NCBI GenBank assembly: GCA_000995185.1 | Contig: LCET01000005.1 | Span: 1-44,215, forward strand | Direction of reading: 5' to 3' | DNA length: 44,215 bases | Source: Candidatus Woesebacteria bacterium GW2011_GWC1_42_9 | Lineage (GTDB): Bacteria > Patescibacteriota > Microgenomatia > UBA8517 | Program-made: the position numbers and the translations under genes | Shown: positions 22,269 to 30,354 of the stretch, piece by piece | Numbering within the stretch: position 1 is the stretch's first letter | How the letters are laid out: every line of letters starts with the position of its first letter | Notes under the pieces: generated by a model | Databases searched by the model: none | Told to the model about the DNA's origin: nothing | Seen by the model: the letters and a program-made list of their open reading frames with translations, nothing else

Positions 22269-23530
22269 TGGCTGTGCAATTTTAGAGGAGTATTTTTATA
22301 CTCCTCTAATTCTTTCACTCCGCCAAAAGATATCCGATCCGAAATACGATCTTCAAGCTTTAGTAAGCTCGCCTGAGCGACGGTAAAGTCGCCCCAGAAA
22401 TCATTAATCCGGTCTATTGAACCAGATATCTTTTCTTTCTTGATAATGTCGTCAAATAGCTCTAGCTGTTTAGCTTGACTGCCTGAGAGATTAAAGCAAG
22501 AAACGGCAATTATTCTGACAGGCTTTCTACAGCTCGATTTTAAAAGTAACCCGAAAAATTCCTTATAAAAATCCCTGGTGTCAAAAAACGCCTTTTTAAA
22601 GCCTTTACCTCTATGCCAATAGCTTCCATCACGATAATTTATCGCCAAATGAATGCCCCTGGCAACTTTTCCAGAAGCTCTTAATCTTGTAGCCATTTTG
22701 TCGACTAATTTTGCAATAATTGGAGAGAGCTCTTTAACTTCAAACAACGGGCGTGAGAGAGCATAAGAATTGCCAAAACTTTTTCTTTCAAATTCTACAT
22801 TATCAATTTCCGGCCAACCTCTCAGTCGTAAATACCAATAATAGCTATTGACTGAACCAAAAGCCTGATTAATCTGCCAAAACGAAGCGCGATAAAAATC
22901 TATGACACTGTAAATACCAGCAGAATTAAGGCGTGCGGCAAGCCTAGTATTTATCCCATGAAGATCAACTAGAGACACTTTTTCATACGCTTTCAAATAA
23001 TTATTTTTATCAATCACCTCTAACCCATCGGGTTTTTTTAAATTCGAAGATAATTTTGCCAAAGATCTATTCGTAGAAATTCCAATAGAAACTTTTAACC
23101 AGCCTCCGACTTCTTTTGTGATGCGGCGTTTTATTTCAAGGGCCACCTCGTGAACCTTTTTGGTAGGCAAATCAAGAACAAACTCATCAATGGATTTTGG
23201 ATTTAAATTGTCAGTGTAGTCAGATAAAAGTTTTCGAAGGTTAAGATGAACCACGCGATATTTATTTGGATCGGCGGGTAAGACCACTAAATTTGGATAC
23301 AACCTCTGCCCTTCTTTAACTTGCATACCGGTTTTAATTCCATAAGTCTTGGCTTCAATAGAAGAAGCTAAGACACATCCCTTGGGGGAAGTATAAGCCG
23401 CAACGATCACGGGCTTTCCTCGGAGAAGGGGATTAGCTTGCTGTTCGATGCTGGCAAAGCAGGAGTTAAGATCAATATGCATGATAGTGGGACTGGCGGG
23501 ATTAAAGTTGATTTTAATTGGGTAGGCCAT
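22265..23530 (-). CDS. dinB: Y-family translesion DNA polymerase (DinB/Pol IV type)
   Basis: 421 aa. Catalytic acids in MHIDLNSCFASIE (Asp20) and SIDEFVLD (Asp115, Glu116); finger/palm VLASSIEAKTYGIKTGM; thumb HhH-like HGINTRLAARLNSAGIYSVIDFY; little finger to the end. QLELF (355-359) matches a beta-clamp-binding motif. The ATG overlaps the 3' end of the preceding 86-aa gene by 17 nt, so the two are coupled. Confidence 0.95.
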   Translation of the reverse strand: MAYPIKINFNPASPTIMHIDLNSCFASIEQQANPLLRGKPVIVAAYTSPKGCVLASSIEAKTYGIKTGMQVKEGQRLYPNLVVLPADPNKYRVVHLNLRKLLSDYTDNLNPKSIDEFVLDLPTKKVHEVALEIKRRITKEVGGWLKVSIGISTNRSLAKLSSNLKKPDGLEVIDKNNYLKAYEKVSLVDLHGINTRLAARLNSAGIYSVIDFYRASFWQINQAFGSVNSYYWYLRLRGWPEIDNVEFERKSFGNSYALSRPLFEVKELSPIIAKLVDKMATRLRASGKVARGIHLAINYRDGSYWHRGKGFKKAFFDTRDFYKEFFGLLLKSSCRKPVRIIAVSCFNLSGSQAKQLELFDDIIKKEKISGSIDRINDFWGDFTVAQASLLKLEDRISDRISFGGVKELEEYKNTPLKLHSH

Positions 23531-23774
23531 CAGAAATTTCTTCTAAAGTCCAGTGTAAATTTTCAGTGTTCAGAACCAGTTTAAAAAAAAGCGTAGGGGT
23601 GGCGACAGAGAAAACATGGAACAAGGTGCGCCCCATCCGATAAGTGTGGTGGAGTCCAAGCCTGGTAATTGGATAAAGGCGGTTATTCCAAATAATGCAT
23701 TTAGGGGAAACTTTATGCTTTACACTATCAAAATTAAAAGAGACAGAAATGGGAGAGTTAATTTTTTGGATCAC
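23514..23774 (-). CDS. Small protein co-expressed with the Y-family polymerase
   Basis: 86 aa from GTG 23774, chosen because the longer frame runs through the promoter (TTGACT...TATAAA ends 6 nt before this GTG). Beta-rich with KCIIWNNRLYPITRLGLHHTYR and LFHVFSVATPTLFFKLVLN and a final LHWTLEEI. Small genes of this type next to dinB resemble the DUF6504-like group, but I cannot confirm the match. Possibly a polymerase accessory protein. Confidence 0.65.
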   Translation of the reverse strand: MIQKINSPISVSFNFDSVKHKVSPKCIIWNNRLYPITRLGLHHTYRMGRTLFHVFSVATPTLFFKLVLNTENLHWTLEEISDGLPN

Positions 23775-23780
23775 AAGTAG

Positions 23781-23810
23781 TTTATATACCCGAATAAAAC
23801 CCAAAGTCAA
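23781..23810 (-). promoter_or_regulatory. Promoter of the 86-aa gene and dinB
   Basis: TTGACT, 18-nt spacer, TATAAA on the - strand, then 6 nt to GTG 23774. Confidence 0.65.
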
Positions 23811-23824
23811 GAGGGGAATCTCAA

Positions 23825-24523
23825 CTATTTTCTTCCTGTTTTTAATTTACGAGTGGCCTCGCGAAGGGCAATTGCAGGAAGAGAATCTCGATTCTCACTC
23901 AAATATTTTTGGACTTCTCTCCGATAATTTTTGATCATATCCCGAAGAAGCCAAGAAATTGCCTTGGTGATCAGAATATCTCGCTCGTGCTTAAGGCGCC
24001 CTATGTTAGCAAAAGCAAGTTTCAATAATTTCTTATCCCGAACATCGCGAACCGGTTTAACTAATAAAACTAAGCTGGCACGACGAAGAGAAATACTATT
24101 AGAATTTGAAAAATCTGTTAATGCTTTCCCCCAATCCTCCCATTTATCCAAAATTTCACCTCCAGAAAACGATATCTGAGTATCAATTTCAGCCCAACCG
24201 ATAAGCCCAGAAACCCATTTTTTCAATCTCTGGGGACTTAATTTTGTACGGAGGTCTGAATAATGCTCTAGCACAGAGCCCGCTATAAAGCGTTCTTCAA
24301 TGGACTCACCTTTGTATAAACTATCCAATAAACTTTGAAACTCACTAAAATTAATGTCTTTATGTTTTTTGTACCAGTCTTTCATCATTTTTCTCCGATC
24401 AGGAGTGGATGTACCATAATATTTCCGAGGGCTTCCGAGATATTTATTGATATCAAAATGACCAGAATCCTTTTGAGGCAGTTTCTTAAGTCCTTTTAAT
24501 ATTTCTTGATGAAGTTTATTCAC
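23825..24523 (-). CDS. AlkD-like DNA alkylation repair protein
   Basis: 232 aa, GTG start. All-helical HEAT-like glycosylase family: YYGTSTPDRRKMMKDWYKKH at the N-terminus, IAGSVLEHY, GWAEIDTQISFSG with the family Trp-Asp region, and RDILITKAISWLLRDMIKNY. Expected to excise N-alkylated bases. A -10 box lies 6 nt before the start. It precedes the polymerase unit on the same strand, forming a small DNA-damage cluster. Confidence 0.9.
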   Translation of the reverse strand: MNKLHQEILKGLKKLPQKDSGHFDINKYLGSPRKYYGTSTPDRRKMMKDWYKKHKDINFSEFQSLLDSLYKGESIEERFIAGSVLEHYSDLRTKLSPQRLKKWVSGLIGWAEIDTQISFSGGEILDKWEDWGKALTDFSNSNSISLRRASLVLLVKPVRDVRDKKLLKLAFANIGRLKHERDILITKAISWLLRDMIKNYRREVQKYLSENRDSLPAIALREATRKLKTGRK

Positions 24524-24529
24524 AAGTCG

Positions 24530-24540
24530 ATTATATTATA
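24530..24540. promoter_or_regulatory. Shared divergent -10 region
   Basis: An AT palindrome gives TATAAT on the - strand (24530-24535; 6 nt to the AlkD-like GTG) and TATTAT on the + strand (24534-24539; 5 nt to ATG 24545). The two leaderless promoters overlap and cannot both be occupied. Confidence 0.6.
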
Positions 24541-24544
24541 AGAA

Positions 24545-24745
24545 ATGAATAGAAAAAATACATTTGCGGTTTTGGCAATTTTAATAATCCTACTAATTTT
24601 AGTCCTACTGCCAAAAGGAGGCTCCGAAAAAGCCTTCCAAACTAGTGAGCCAGTTAATACTTTAGCCCCAACTCCCACTCCAACCGCCGCGATCACCATC
24701 CCGGTAAGTTCTGCACTGCCTCTGCCAAAGGATATAAAAAAATAA
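24545..24745 (+). CDS. Small single-pass protein with Pro/Thr-rich tail
   Basis: 66 aa. One N-terminal helix (VLAILIILLILVLLP), then a short outside tail rich in Pro, Thr and Ala (TLAPTPTPTAAITIP). Unknown role; may be a surface-linker peptide. The start follows a -10 box by 5 nt, and the stop lies inside the terminator of the opposing gene. Confidence 0.6.
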   Translation: MNRKNTFAVLAILIILLILVLLPKGGSEKAFQTSEPVNTLAPTPTPTAAITIPVSSALPLPKDIKK

Positions 24746-24777
24746 GGGTGAAGAAAAAGATCTCCTCTTCACCCTTA
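24734..24777 (-). terminator. Rho-independent terminator of the 71-aa gene
   Basis: Perfect 12-bp stem TAAGGGTGAAGA/TCTTCACCCTTA (24743-24754 with 24766-24777); on the - strand it is followed by TTTTTTTATA. Confidence 0.85.
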
Positions 24778-24795
24778 CCTATAAATTCGTGCGCG

Positions 24796-25011
24796 TTACC
24801 GCTGGTACAAAACAGGATCTCGTTTACGGTATTTTTTAACCAGTTTGGAATATTCATTCCAATCGCTCATCTCGAGCATCTGCCTGGCACCGCTTCTTCT
24901 GGTCACCTCCAGAACTAGAGAGCGGGGATCAAGCTTAGGATGAGCTTGTCTTAAGGTTTGTGCATCAATCGGCGGGTTTTTCGTTACAAGATCCAAAACT
25001 CTAACAGACAT
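24796..25011 (-). CDS. Small unknown soluble protein
   Basis: 71 aa from ATG 25011 (MSVRVLDLVTKNPPIDAQTL), fixed by AGGAGT; a longer frame to 25047 would cross the promoter. Charged and probably helical, ending in SKLVKKYRKRDPVLYQR. Not recognised. Complete transcription unit with its own promoter and strong terminator. Confidence 0.7.
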   Translation of the reverse strand: MSVRVLDLVTKNPPIDAQTLRQAHPKLDPRSLVLEVTRRSGARQMLEMSDWNEYSKLVKKYRKRDPVLYQR

Positions 25012-25045
25012 TATTTCTACTCCTAGCGCTAGTTTTCGATGAAAC

Positions 25046-25074
25046 ATTATCTCAAATTCTTGCAGTTACCGCAA
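25046..25074 (-). promoter_or_regulatory. Promoter of the 71-aa gene
   Basis: TTGCGG, 17-nt spacer, GATAAT on the - strand; leader of about 30 nt with AGGAGT. Confidence 0.6.
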
Positions 25075-25093
25075 CTAATCCTTAAACTAAATT

Positions 25094-26494
25094 ATGTCTC
25101 ATTTAGCGCCGTTAACTAAACGTGATATGCCAAAGCCTCTTCCTCTTAAATTCCTACTTGGCCCAAGCTTCATAATTCTCGGGATGGGGCTGGGGAGCGG
25201 AGAGCTTATCCTTTGGCCCTACCTAGCCAGCAATTTTGGAATGGGCATCATTTGGGCGGCAGTTTTGGGAATTACATTCCAATTTTTTCTAAATATGGAA
25301 ATAGAGCGGTATACCCTAGTTTCCGGCGAGAGTATTTTTGTAGGTCTAACGCGAAAATACACCCGTTTATCGCCCGTCTGGTTTATATTTTCAACGCTCG
25401 TACCTTGGGTTTGGCCAGGAATTATTGCCTCCTCTGCCACTTTTTTTGCCTATTTATTTGGGATCATCTACACCCCAATTATCCCCATAATCTTGCTTTT
25501 AGTGATCGGCTTAATTCTTACTTTAGGGCCAATCGTTTATAAAACCCAAGAGGTCTTGCAGCGTACCTTAATTTTCGTGGGCGTACCTTTAATTTTTTTT
25601 CTTGTCCTTTTTATTGCCAAACTAGCTGATTGGGAAGCTCTTGGTTTTGGATTAATGGGTAAGGGCGAGGGCTATTGGTTTCTGCCAGCGGGGATCTCCT
25701 TGACCACCTTTTTGGGTGCTTTTGCCTATGCTGGGGCAGGGGGCAACCTAAATTTGGCCCAATCTTATTATGTCAAGGAAAAAGGCTACGGCATGGGCAA
25801 ATTCTCTGGCAGATTAACAAGCATTTTAACCGGAAAAACAGAAAAAATTAGCTTGGAAGGGACAACTTTTGTCTCAACTCCATCCAATATGCAAAAGTTT
25901 AAAACTTGGTGGTGGCGCATCAATGTCGAACATAGCCTTATTTTTTGGCTAACCGGTGCCTTAACTATATTGGCCCTAAGTTTTCTAGCCTTTTCCACTA
26001 CTTTTGATAATCCAATAAGTTCAAGCGGGGTTGGGTTTGTTATTAGCGAATCACAAGTTATTGCCGAAAAAACCATGCCTTTTTTGGGAAGTCTATTTCT
26101 CCTCATAGCCGCACTTATGCTTTTCTCAACCCAATTTTCAGTCATGGATGCTACCAGCCGAATCATGTCTGAAAACTTGGTTATCCTTGCTCCCAAGCGT
26201 TTTAGAATTGAAAAATTGTCCTTGTTCTACTACCTTTTTTTGTGGATATTAATTTTAAGCGGTATCGTTATTTTTATGCTGGGATTTACCGAGCCTTTGA
26301 CATTGGTTATTACTGGCGCAACCCTTAACGCTTTTAGCATGTTTATCTATACCGGTCTTGTCCTCGGGCTAAACCTAACTCACCTGGCTAAACCACTAAG
26401 ACCCGGCTGGATAAGGGTCATTGTTCTTTTCTCTGCTTTCAGTTTTTATGGAATTTTCAGCGGCTTTGTTATATGGGAAAGACTATTCTCTTAA
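25094..26494 (+). CDS. Nramp-superfamily transporter lacking the DPGN motif
   Basis: 466 aa, about 11 hydrophobic helices. The start (KFLLGPSFIILGMGLGSGELILWPYLASNFG) and overall layout match the Nramp/natural-resistance family, but TM1 reads GLGSGEL where Mn/Fe transporters carry DPGN, and no MPH is visible in TM6. The usual metal ligands are therefore missing and the substrate is uncertain. The GSGELILWP form occurs in a divergent branch. It overlaps the hydrolase gene by 22 nt. Confidence 0.8.
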   Translation: MSHLAPLTKRDMPKPLPLKFLLGPSFIILGMGLGSGELILWPYLASNFGMGIIWAAVLGITFQFFLNMEIERYTLVSGESIFVGLTRKYTRLSPVWFIFSTLVPWVWPGIIASSATFFAYLFGIIYTPIIPIILLLVIGLILTLGPIVYKTQEVLQRTLIFVGVPLIFFLVLFIAKLADWEALGFGLMGKGEGYWFLPAGISLTTFLGAFAYAGAGGNLNLAQSYYVKEKGYGMGKFSGRLTSILTGKTEKISLEGTTFVSTPSNMQKFKTWWWRINVEHSLIFWLTGALTILALSFLAFSTTFDNPISSSGVGFVISESQVIAEKTMPFLGSLFLLIAALMLFSTQFSVMDATSRIMSENLVILAPKRFRIEKLSLFYYLFLWILILSGIVIFMLGFTEPLTLVITGATLNAFSMFIYTGLVLGLNLTHLAKPLRPGWIRVIVLFSAFSFYGIFSGFVIWERLFS

Positions 26495-27468
26495 TTACTT
26501 CATTCATTCTCACTGGAATTGCAGGGTTTTTTCTTGCAAAAAAACTAATTACTCAACCACAATTTTTTGAAATCTCAAAAAAGGAGGATCAGGAAGATCG
26601 GCCACTGGATATTTACAGCATCGAGGCACTCAAAATAGCAGAAATTCCAAACTCAAAATTTACTTTAATAGAACAAAGTGAGAATTTATTTGAACTTGAA
26701 TTTTCTCCAAGCCTTGATCCAGATATCAAAAAGAAGACCACTGGGGTGATACATATTCCCAAAGGGACCGGCCCTTTCCCTATCGTTATCATGATAAGAG
26801 GGTATGTCGATCAGGAAATCTACACTTCCGGCGTTGGCACAGATAGCGCCGCCAAGTATTTCTCCCAAAACAATTTTATTACCATCGCTCCCGATTTTCT
26901 AGGATATGGTGGATCTGACCCTGAATCGGAAAATGTTTTTGAAACACGATTTCAAACCTATACTACAATCCTTTCTCTGCTTCAATCTATTAAAGAGCCA
27001 TCTTTTGCCCAAGTTCTTGGAGACAAATGGGATCAAAAAAACATTTTTATATGGGCGCACTCAAACGGCGGCCACATTGCCCTTACCACTTTGATTATTA
27101 CTGGCGCCGATTACCCCACTACTTTATGGGCACCAGTGACAAAACCTTTCCCTTACAATGTTCTATACTACACCGATGAAGCAGAAGACAGGGGGAAACT
27201 AATCAGAAAAGAACTTGCAAGGTTCGAAGATGTCTACGACACAGACAAATTTTCTTTTACAAATTACCTCGGAGACATAAAAGCGCCGATCCAACTGCAC
27301 CAAGGGACCACAGATGATGCGGTACCAGTGGAATGGAGTAGAAAATTTGTTGCTGACAAGCCCGATATAAAATACTTTGAGTACCCAAATACTGACCACA
27401 ATTTAAAGCCAAACTGGAACTTGGCTGTGTCCCGCGGTCTTATATTTTTTCGGGAGTTGACAAGGTAA
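26473..27468 (+). CDS. Membrane-anchored alpha/beta hydrolase (S9/dienelactone-type)
   Basis: 331 aa. N-terminal helix (residues 4-22) with the catalytic domain outside. Nucleophile Ser197 in AHSNGG, Asp281/282 in GTTDDAVP, His309 in NTDHNL, and the oxyanion region MIRGYVDQ. Likely a peptidase or esterase; the substrate is unknown. Start overlaps the transporter 3' end by 22 nt, so the two are translated from one message. Confidence 0.88.
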   Translation: MGKTILLITSFILTGIAGFFLAKKLITQPQFFEISKKEDQEDRPLDIYSIEALKIAEIPNSKFTLIEQSENLFELEFSPSLDPDIKKKTTGVIHIPKGTGPFPIVIMIRGYVDQEIYTSGVGTDSAAKYFSQNNFITIAPDFLGYGGSDPESENVFETRFQTYTTILSLLQSIKEPSFAQVLGDKWDQKNIFIWAHSNGGHIALTTLIITGADYPTTLWAPVTKPFPYNVLYYTDEAEDRGKLIRKELARFEDVYDTDKFSFTNYLGDIKAPIQLHQGTTDDAVPVEWSRKFVADKPDIKYFEYPNTDHNLKPNWNLAVSRGLIFFRELTR

Positions 27469-27491
27469 GATATTTTTTGCGAATATAAACT

Positions 27492-27839
27492 ATGAAATTA
27501 ACGAATCTTGCGATGCGGCTTGCAATAAGCGTATTTGCTCTTCTCGTTGTGGAATATGTTATCCCAGGTTTCCAGTTTGACGGATTTCGATCCGCACTAG
27601 TTGCCGCAATCATGATAGGTCTGGTTAACACATTTATTAGGCCAGTCCTTCAGTTGCTAGCCCTGCCTCTTACTATCGTTACTCTCGGGATAGCCGCATT
27701 TTTCATAAACGTTGCTCTCCTTTGGGGTGTAGCAATGGTTGTGCCTGGCTTTTACATTGACGGGTTCGTGACTGCTGCAATCGCTTCAATCGTTCTTACT
27801 TTGGTCAACGCTTTTCTCCACCGTTTGGCTAGTGAGTGA
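27492..27839 (+). CDS. Phage-holin-family-4-like membrane protein, second copy
   Basis: 115 aa, four hydrophobic segments; the core NTFIRPVLQLLALPLTIVTLG matches the gene at 5858-6262. Unknown function. Starts 23 nt after the hydrolase stop. Confidence 0.82.
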   Translation: MKLTNLAMRLAISVFALLVVEYVIPGFQFDGFRSALVAAIMIGLVNTFIRPVLQLLALPLTIVTLGIAAFFINVALLWGVAMVVPGFYIDGFVTAAIASIVLTLVNAFLHRLASE

Positions 27840-27845
27840 TATAAT
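27837..27845 (+). promoter_or_regulatory. Extended -10 promoter of the 54-aa gene and tig
   Basis: TGATATAAT overlapping the stop of the holin-like gene, 9 nt before ATG 27855. Confidence 0.6.
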
Positions 27846-27854
27846 ATCCCCTGT

Positions 27855-28019
27855 ATGAAAACCAAAATAAAAGTGATCAGGGGGTTTAGTGGAAATCCAG
27901 AAAAATCACGCTTTGGCGTACCCAGTAAGGGAGGTTTTCGTGTGCAAAAAGAGGCGGCGAAAGAGCAAGTGATGGGAAGTGGTCCCCAGGCCGCTCCCCG
28001 CACTCAACATAAAGGATAA
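27855..28019 (+). CDS. 54-aa basic peptide upstream of trigger factor
   Basis: Reads MKTKIKVIRGFSGNPEKSRF then GVPSKGGFRVQKEAAKEQVM and a Pro/Ala end. Basic, no membrane helix. The TAA overlaps the trigger factor ATG (TAATG) and an extended -10 lies 9 nt before its start, so it leads the tig message. Unknown role: a leader peptide or a small ribosome-linked protein are possible. Confidence 0.6.
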   Translation: MKTKIKVIRGFSGNPEKSRFGVPSKGGFRVQKEAAKEQVMGSGPQAAPRTQHKG

Positions 28020-28873
28020 TGACGAAAAAACAAATCAAAAGCTCTATTCTGGCCAAGCAATCAAATGGAAGCATCCAGCTTACCTTTCCAATTCCTTTTA
28101 GCGAAATTGAAAAAATAAAACAAGAAATTGCCCTAAAAGAGGCTCCAAATGTCACGGTCTCCGGATTTCGAAAGGGGAAGGCCCCGATTTCTAAGGTCCG
28201 CGAGGCCATAAGCGAGGAGGCGCTGGGAGAAAAAGCCCTCAGCAATATCCTTCCCGAGAAGTTTAACAAGGCAATAAAGGAACACAATTTAAGACCGGTT
28301 TTATTTCCAAAATTTGAGCTGGTTGAAAACAAGGAAAATAAACCTTGGACTGTCCGAGCAATCACTTGTGAGGCTCCAAAAATCACTTTAGGGGACTACA
28401 AAAAAGCGGTAAAAGAGGCAATTATAAAAGGGACTGTAAAAAATAAAAAACTTTCAAAACTTGATAAGGAAAATTTGGCGGTAAGTAGTCTTGCTAACTC
28501 AATAAAATTTGAATTACCAGAAATTCTTGTTCTCGAAGAAGTAAACGCACGGCTCTCTACGCTTTTGGATAGACTTGAAAAATTAGGCTTAAGCCTTGAC
28601 AATTATCTAAATTCAATAAACAAGACCCCGGAAAGCCTCCGCGAAGAGTATAAAAAGCAATCAGAAGCTAACATAAAACTTGATATGATTCTTACTGAAA
28701 TTGCAAACAAAGAAAAAGTTTCCCTTAAAAAATCTGAAGTGGATGGAATGCTTAAAATATCCCAAAGTAGCTCTACATCCAGTGAAAAATTCCCGGAAAA
28801 TGAACATCGTAGCCGGATCGTCTCAATCCTGAAAAAAAGAAAAGTTCTTGATTCGCTGGCAGGAGCGGCATAG
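28019..28873 (+). CDS. tig: Trigger factor, short form without PPIase domain
   Basis: Ribosome-bound chaperone. 284 aa against about 430. The N-terminal ribosome-binding domain is present with the signature GFRKGKAP (the GFRxGxxP loop), and the C-terminal helical chaperone arms follow (FELPEILVLEEVNARLSTLLDRLEKLGL...EEYKKQSEANIKLDMILTEIANKEK). The FKBP-like PPIase domain between them is missing. The stop is clean. Confidence 0.9.
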   Translation: MTKKQIKSSILAKQSNGSIQLTFPIPFSEIEKIKQEIALKEAPNVTVSGFRKGKAPISKVREAISEEALGEKALSNILPEKFNKAIKEHNLRPVLFPKFELVENKENKPWTVRAITCEAPKITLGDYKKAVKEAIIKGTVKNKKLSKLDKENLAVSSLANSIKFELPEILVLEEVNARLSTLLDRLEKLGLSLDNYLNSINKTPESLREEYKKQSEANIKLDMILTEIANKEKVSLKKSEVDGMLKISQSSSTSSEKFPENEHRSRIVSILKKRKVLDSLAGAA

Positions 28874-28885
28874 AATTGACTCATA

Positions 28886-29482
28886 ATGAACGATAAGAAC
28901 AAGAGGAAAAAAAACCTAGGGGTCGTGACAAACCCCATCGAAGTCTTAAGGGAAGAGTTGTTTGAAAAATCCCCTCGAAGTTTTGCAAACCAGCTATTTG
29001 GGCGCATCCCTATTGCAAGGTCTGGTGAGATCCATCCTGGAGAATCTCTAGAATTTAGCCAGGTCTATAGCGGAGAGAGAGAAAAGCAAGAAAAAACAAT
29101 TAGTCAGCTTACTTTTGAAAAAAGGCTATTAAAAGAAGAAAAAGAACTCATCGAGACAAAAACAAACGAGCTAAGACTTCAAATCCAAGCAATCCAAGTA
29201 GAGGTTGTAAAATTTGCCCGAGTCACGCCACAGCTTTCCCGCGAAACTGAAATTGCCGCTATCCAAGTTGGCTCTGCACCGAGTAAATATGAGCTATTTT
29301 TCCTAGAAAGGATCTTCTCGTTTATTCAAAGCTTTAGGGTAAATATCGAGCAGGCCACCGAATGGCTATCTACCGCCAATAAGCGGGCCGCTAAAAAGAA
29401 CCGCTGGGGGGCAAATTACAAAAAATATGGAGCAAAATATCTTCTGAGCGGAGAACACTACTCAAGCCGCTCCGCCGCCTAA
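28886..29482 (+). CDS. Coiled-coil protein resembling DUF5660
   Basis: 198 aa. Basic N-terminus, a long coiled coil (about 65-115: REKQEKTISQLTFEKRLLKE...ELRLQIQAIQVEV), then a C-terminal domain ending in NRWGANYKKYGAKYLLSGEH, similar in my memory to DUF5660 proteins of Microgenomates. Function unknown. Starts 12 nt after tig. Confidence 0.7.
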   Translation: MNDKNKRKKNLGVVTNPIEVLREELFEKSPRSFANQLFGRIPIARSGEIHPGESLEFSQVYSGEREKQEKTISQLTFEKRLLKEEKELIETKTNELRLQIQAIQVEVVKFARVTPQLSRETEIAAIQVGSAPSKYELFFLERIFSFIQSFRVNIEQATEWLSTANKRAAKKNRWGANYKKYGAKYLLSGEHYSSRSAA

Positions 29483-29484
29483 TT

Positions 29485-29493
29485 TGGTATAAT
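29485..29493 (+). promoter_or_regulatory. Extended -10 promoter of tRNA-Val/Ala
   Basis: TGGTATAAT, 9 nt before tRNA-Val. Confidence 0.6.
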
Positions 29494-29502
29494 AACTAAT
29501 TC

Positions 29503-29576
29503 GAACCCGTAGCTCAGTTGGTTAGAGCGTTGCATTGACATTGCAAAGGTCCCCCGTTCGAGCCGGGGCGGGTTCA
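29503..29576 (+). tRNA. tRNA-Val(GAC)
   Basis: Acceptor GAACCCG/CGGGTTC, anticodon loop TTGACAT, A73, no CCA. Confidence 0.95.
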
Positions 29577-29583
29577 CAAATTT

Positions 29584-29654
29584 GGGCCCGTGGTATACCG
29601 GTAACATGCTTCCATGGCATGGAAGAGTAGGGGGTTCGATTCCCCCCGGGTCCA
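29584..29654 (+). tRNA. tRNA-Ala(GGC)
   Basis: Acceptor GGGCCCG/CGGGTCC with the alanine identity pair G3:U70; anticodon loop ATGGCAT, A73, no CCA. Confidence 0.94.
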
Positions 29655-29657
29655 CAG

Positions 29658-29687
29658 TTGATAAACCATACGTGCTTCCGATATATT
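29658..29687 (+). promoter_or_regulatory. Promoter of the 71-aa membrane protein gene
   Basis: TTGATA, 18-nt spacer, TATATT, then 6 nt to GTG 29694. Confidence 0.6.
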
Positions 29688-29693
29688 TAACTA

Positions 29694-29909
29694 GTGGCCT
29701 TGATTAAATATTTAAAAGAGGGATTAATTAAAGGATTTTTTTGGGCGATAGGGGTTACCTTGGGATTTGCTTTCGTCTCGGTGGTTTTAGTTACTATACT
29801 TTCTAAGGCAGGAGGATTACCCGTCATTGGGGGATGGATCGCAAACATAGTCGAAGCCACACAATCTTCACTAGTTACAAAGACTCCCGTCGTTCCCGAT
29901 CCAAACTAA
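29694..29909 (+). CDS. Small single-pass membrane protein (DUF5665-like)
   Basis: 71 aa, GTG start 6 nt after a -10 box. One long hydrophobic helix (about 18-40) and PVIGGWIANIVEATQSSL, which recalls DUF5665. Unknown function. Confidence 0.65.
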   Translation: MALIKYLKEGLIKGFFWAIGVTLGFAFVSVVLVTILSKAGGLPVIGGWIANIVEATQSSLVTKTPVVPDPN

Positions 29910-29913
29910 TTTC

Positions 29914-29922
29914 TGCTACAAT
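29914..29922 (+). promoter_or_regulatory. Extended -10 promoter of the 72-aa gene
   Basis: TGCTACAAT, about 36 nt before ATG 29959. Confidence 0.55.
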
Positions 29923-29958
29923 TACTCATCGAAAGCTGGTAATCAAGGAGATTGATTG

Positions 29959-30177
29959 ATGGTTGTTAAAGTCTCGGCATATTTTCATAGAGAGACACCT
30001 GAGAATAAGAGGGAAGATATCCAAGACGAAGTCGAAAGGATCATGTCTTTTTTTAGTGAAAAAACTGGAGCACGCGGTGTTTTTGAAATCCTCGAAAAAA
30101 GGCAGCAGGACTTGGGGATATATTTATCGACCAAGGGGGAGAAGTACCGCCTGCAAACCAGAGAAAATCTTATCTAA
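29959..30177 (+). CDS. 72-aa unknown soluble protein
   Basis: MVVKVSAYFHRETPENKRED followed by a helix (EVERIMSFFSEKTGARG) and a short charged strand region (DLGIYLSTKGEKYRLQ). Start fixed by AAGGAG (29945-29950), 8 nt before the ATG. No family recognised. Three terminator-like hairpins follow. Confidence 0.65.
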   Translation: MVVKVSAYFHRETPENKREDIQDEVERIMSFFSEKTGARGVFEILEKRQQDLGIYLSTKGEKYRLQTRENLI

Positions 30178-30199
30178 TTGTAAGCGGTGACTCACCAAA

Positions 30200-30239
30200 G
30201 GCAAGAACACTTGTACAAATGCTTGCCGTCGTTTTTTTT
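30200..30239 (+). terminator. Terminator 1 of three before thrS
   Basis: GGCAAG/CTTGCC (30200-30205 with 30222-30227), then GTCG and eight T. Confidence 0.7.
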
Positions 30240-30266
30240 GAAGACAATGTTTTGGTTGGGACAATG

Positions 30267-30296
30267 GGCAGGGGCTAAGGCTTCTGCCTTTTTTTT
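30267..30296 (+). terminator. Terminator 2 of three before thrS
   Basis: GGCAG/CTGCC (30267-30271 with 30284-30288) followed directly by eight T. Confidence 0.75.
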
Positions 30297-30304
30297 GTGT
30301 TTTA

Positions 30305-30344
30305 GAGGCCGCTTCACCCTTGGGGTGGCCTCCTTTTATTCTTT
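30305..30344 (+). terminator. Terminator 3 of three before thrS
   Basis: GAGGC/GCCTC enclosing CACCC-TTG-GGGTG style pairing, followed by CTTTTATTCTTT. It could also regulate thrS if transcription enters from upstream. Confidence 0.55.
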
Positions 30345-30348
30345 ACGC

Positions 30349-30354
30349 TACAAT
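30349..30354 (+). promoter_or_regulatory. -10 box of thrS
   Basis: TACAAT, 7 nt before ATG 30362; it lies after the third hairpin, so thrS can be transcribed independently of it. Confidence 0.55.

Noticed and set aside
29963-30190. 75-aa ORF in another frame over the 72-aa gene
   Set aside because: No SD at a suitable distance, basic shadow composition; the 72-aa frame has AAGGAG at 8 nt.
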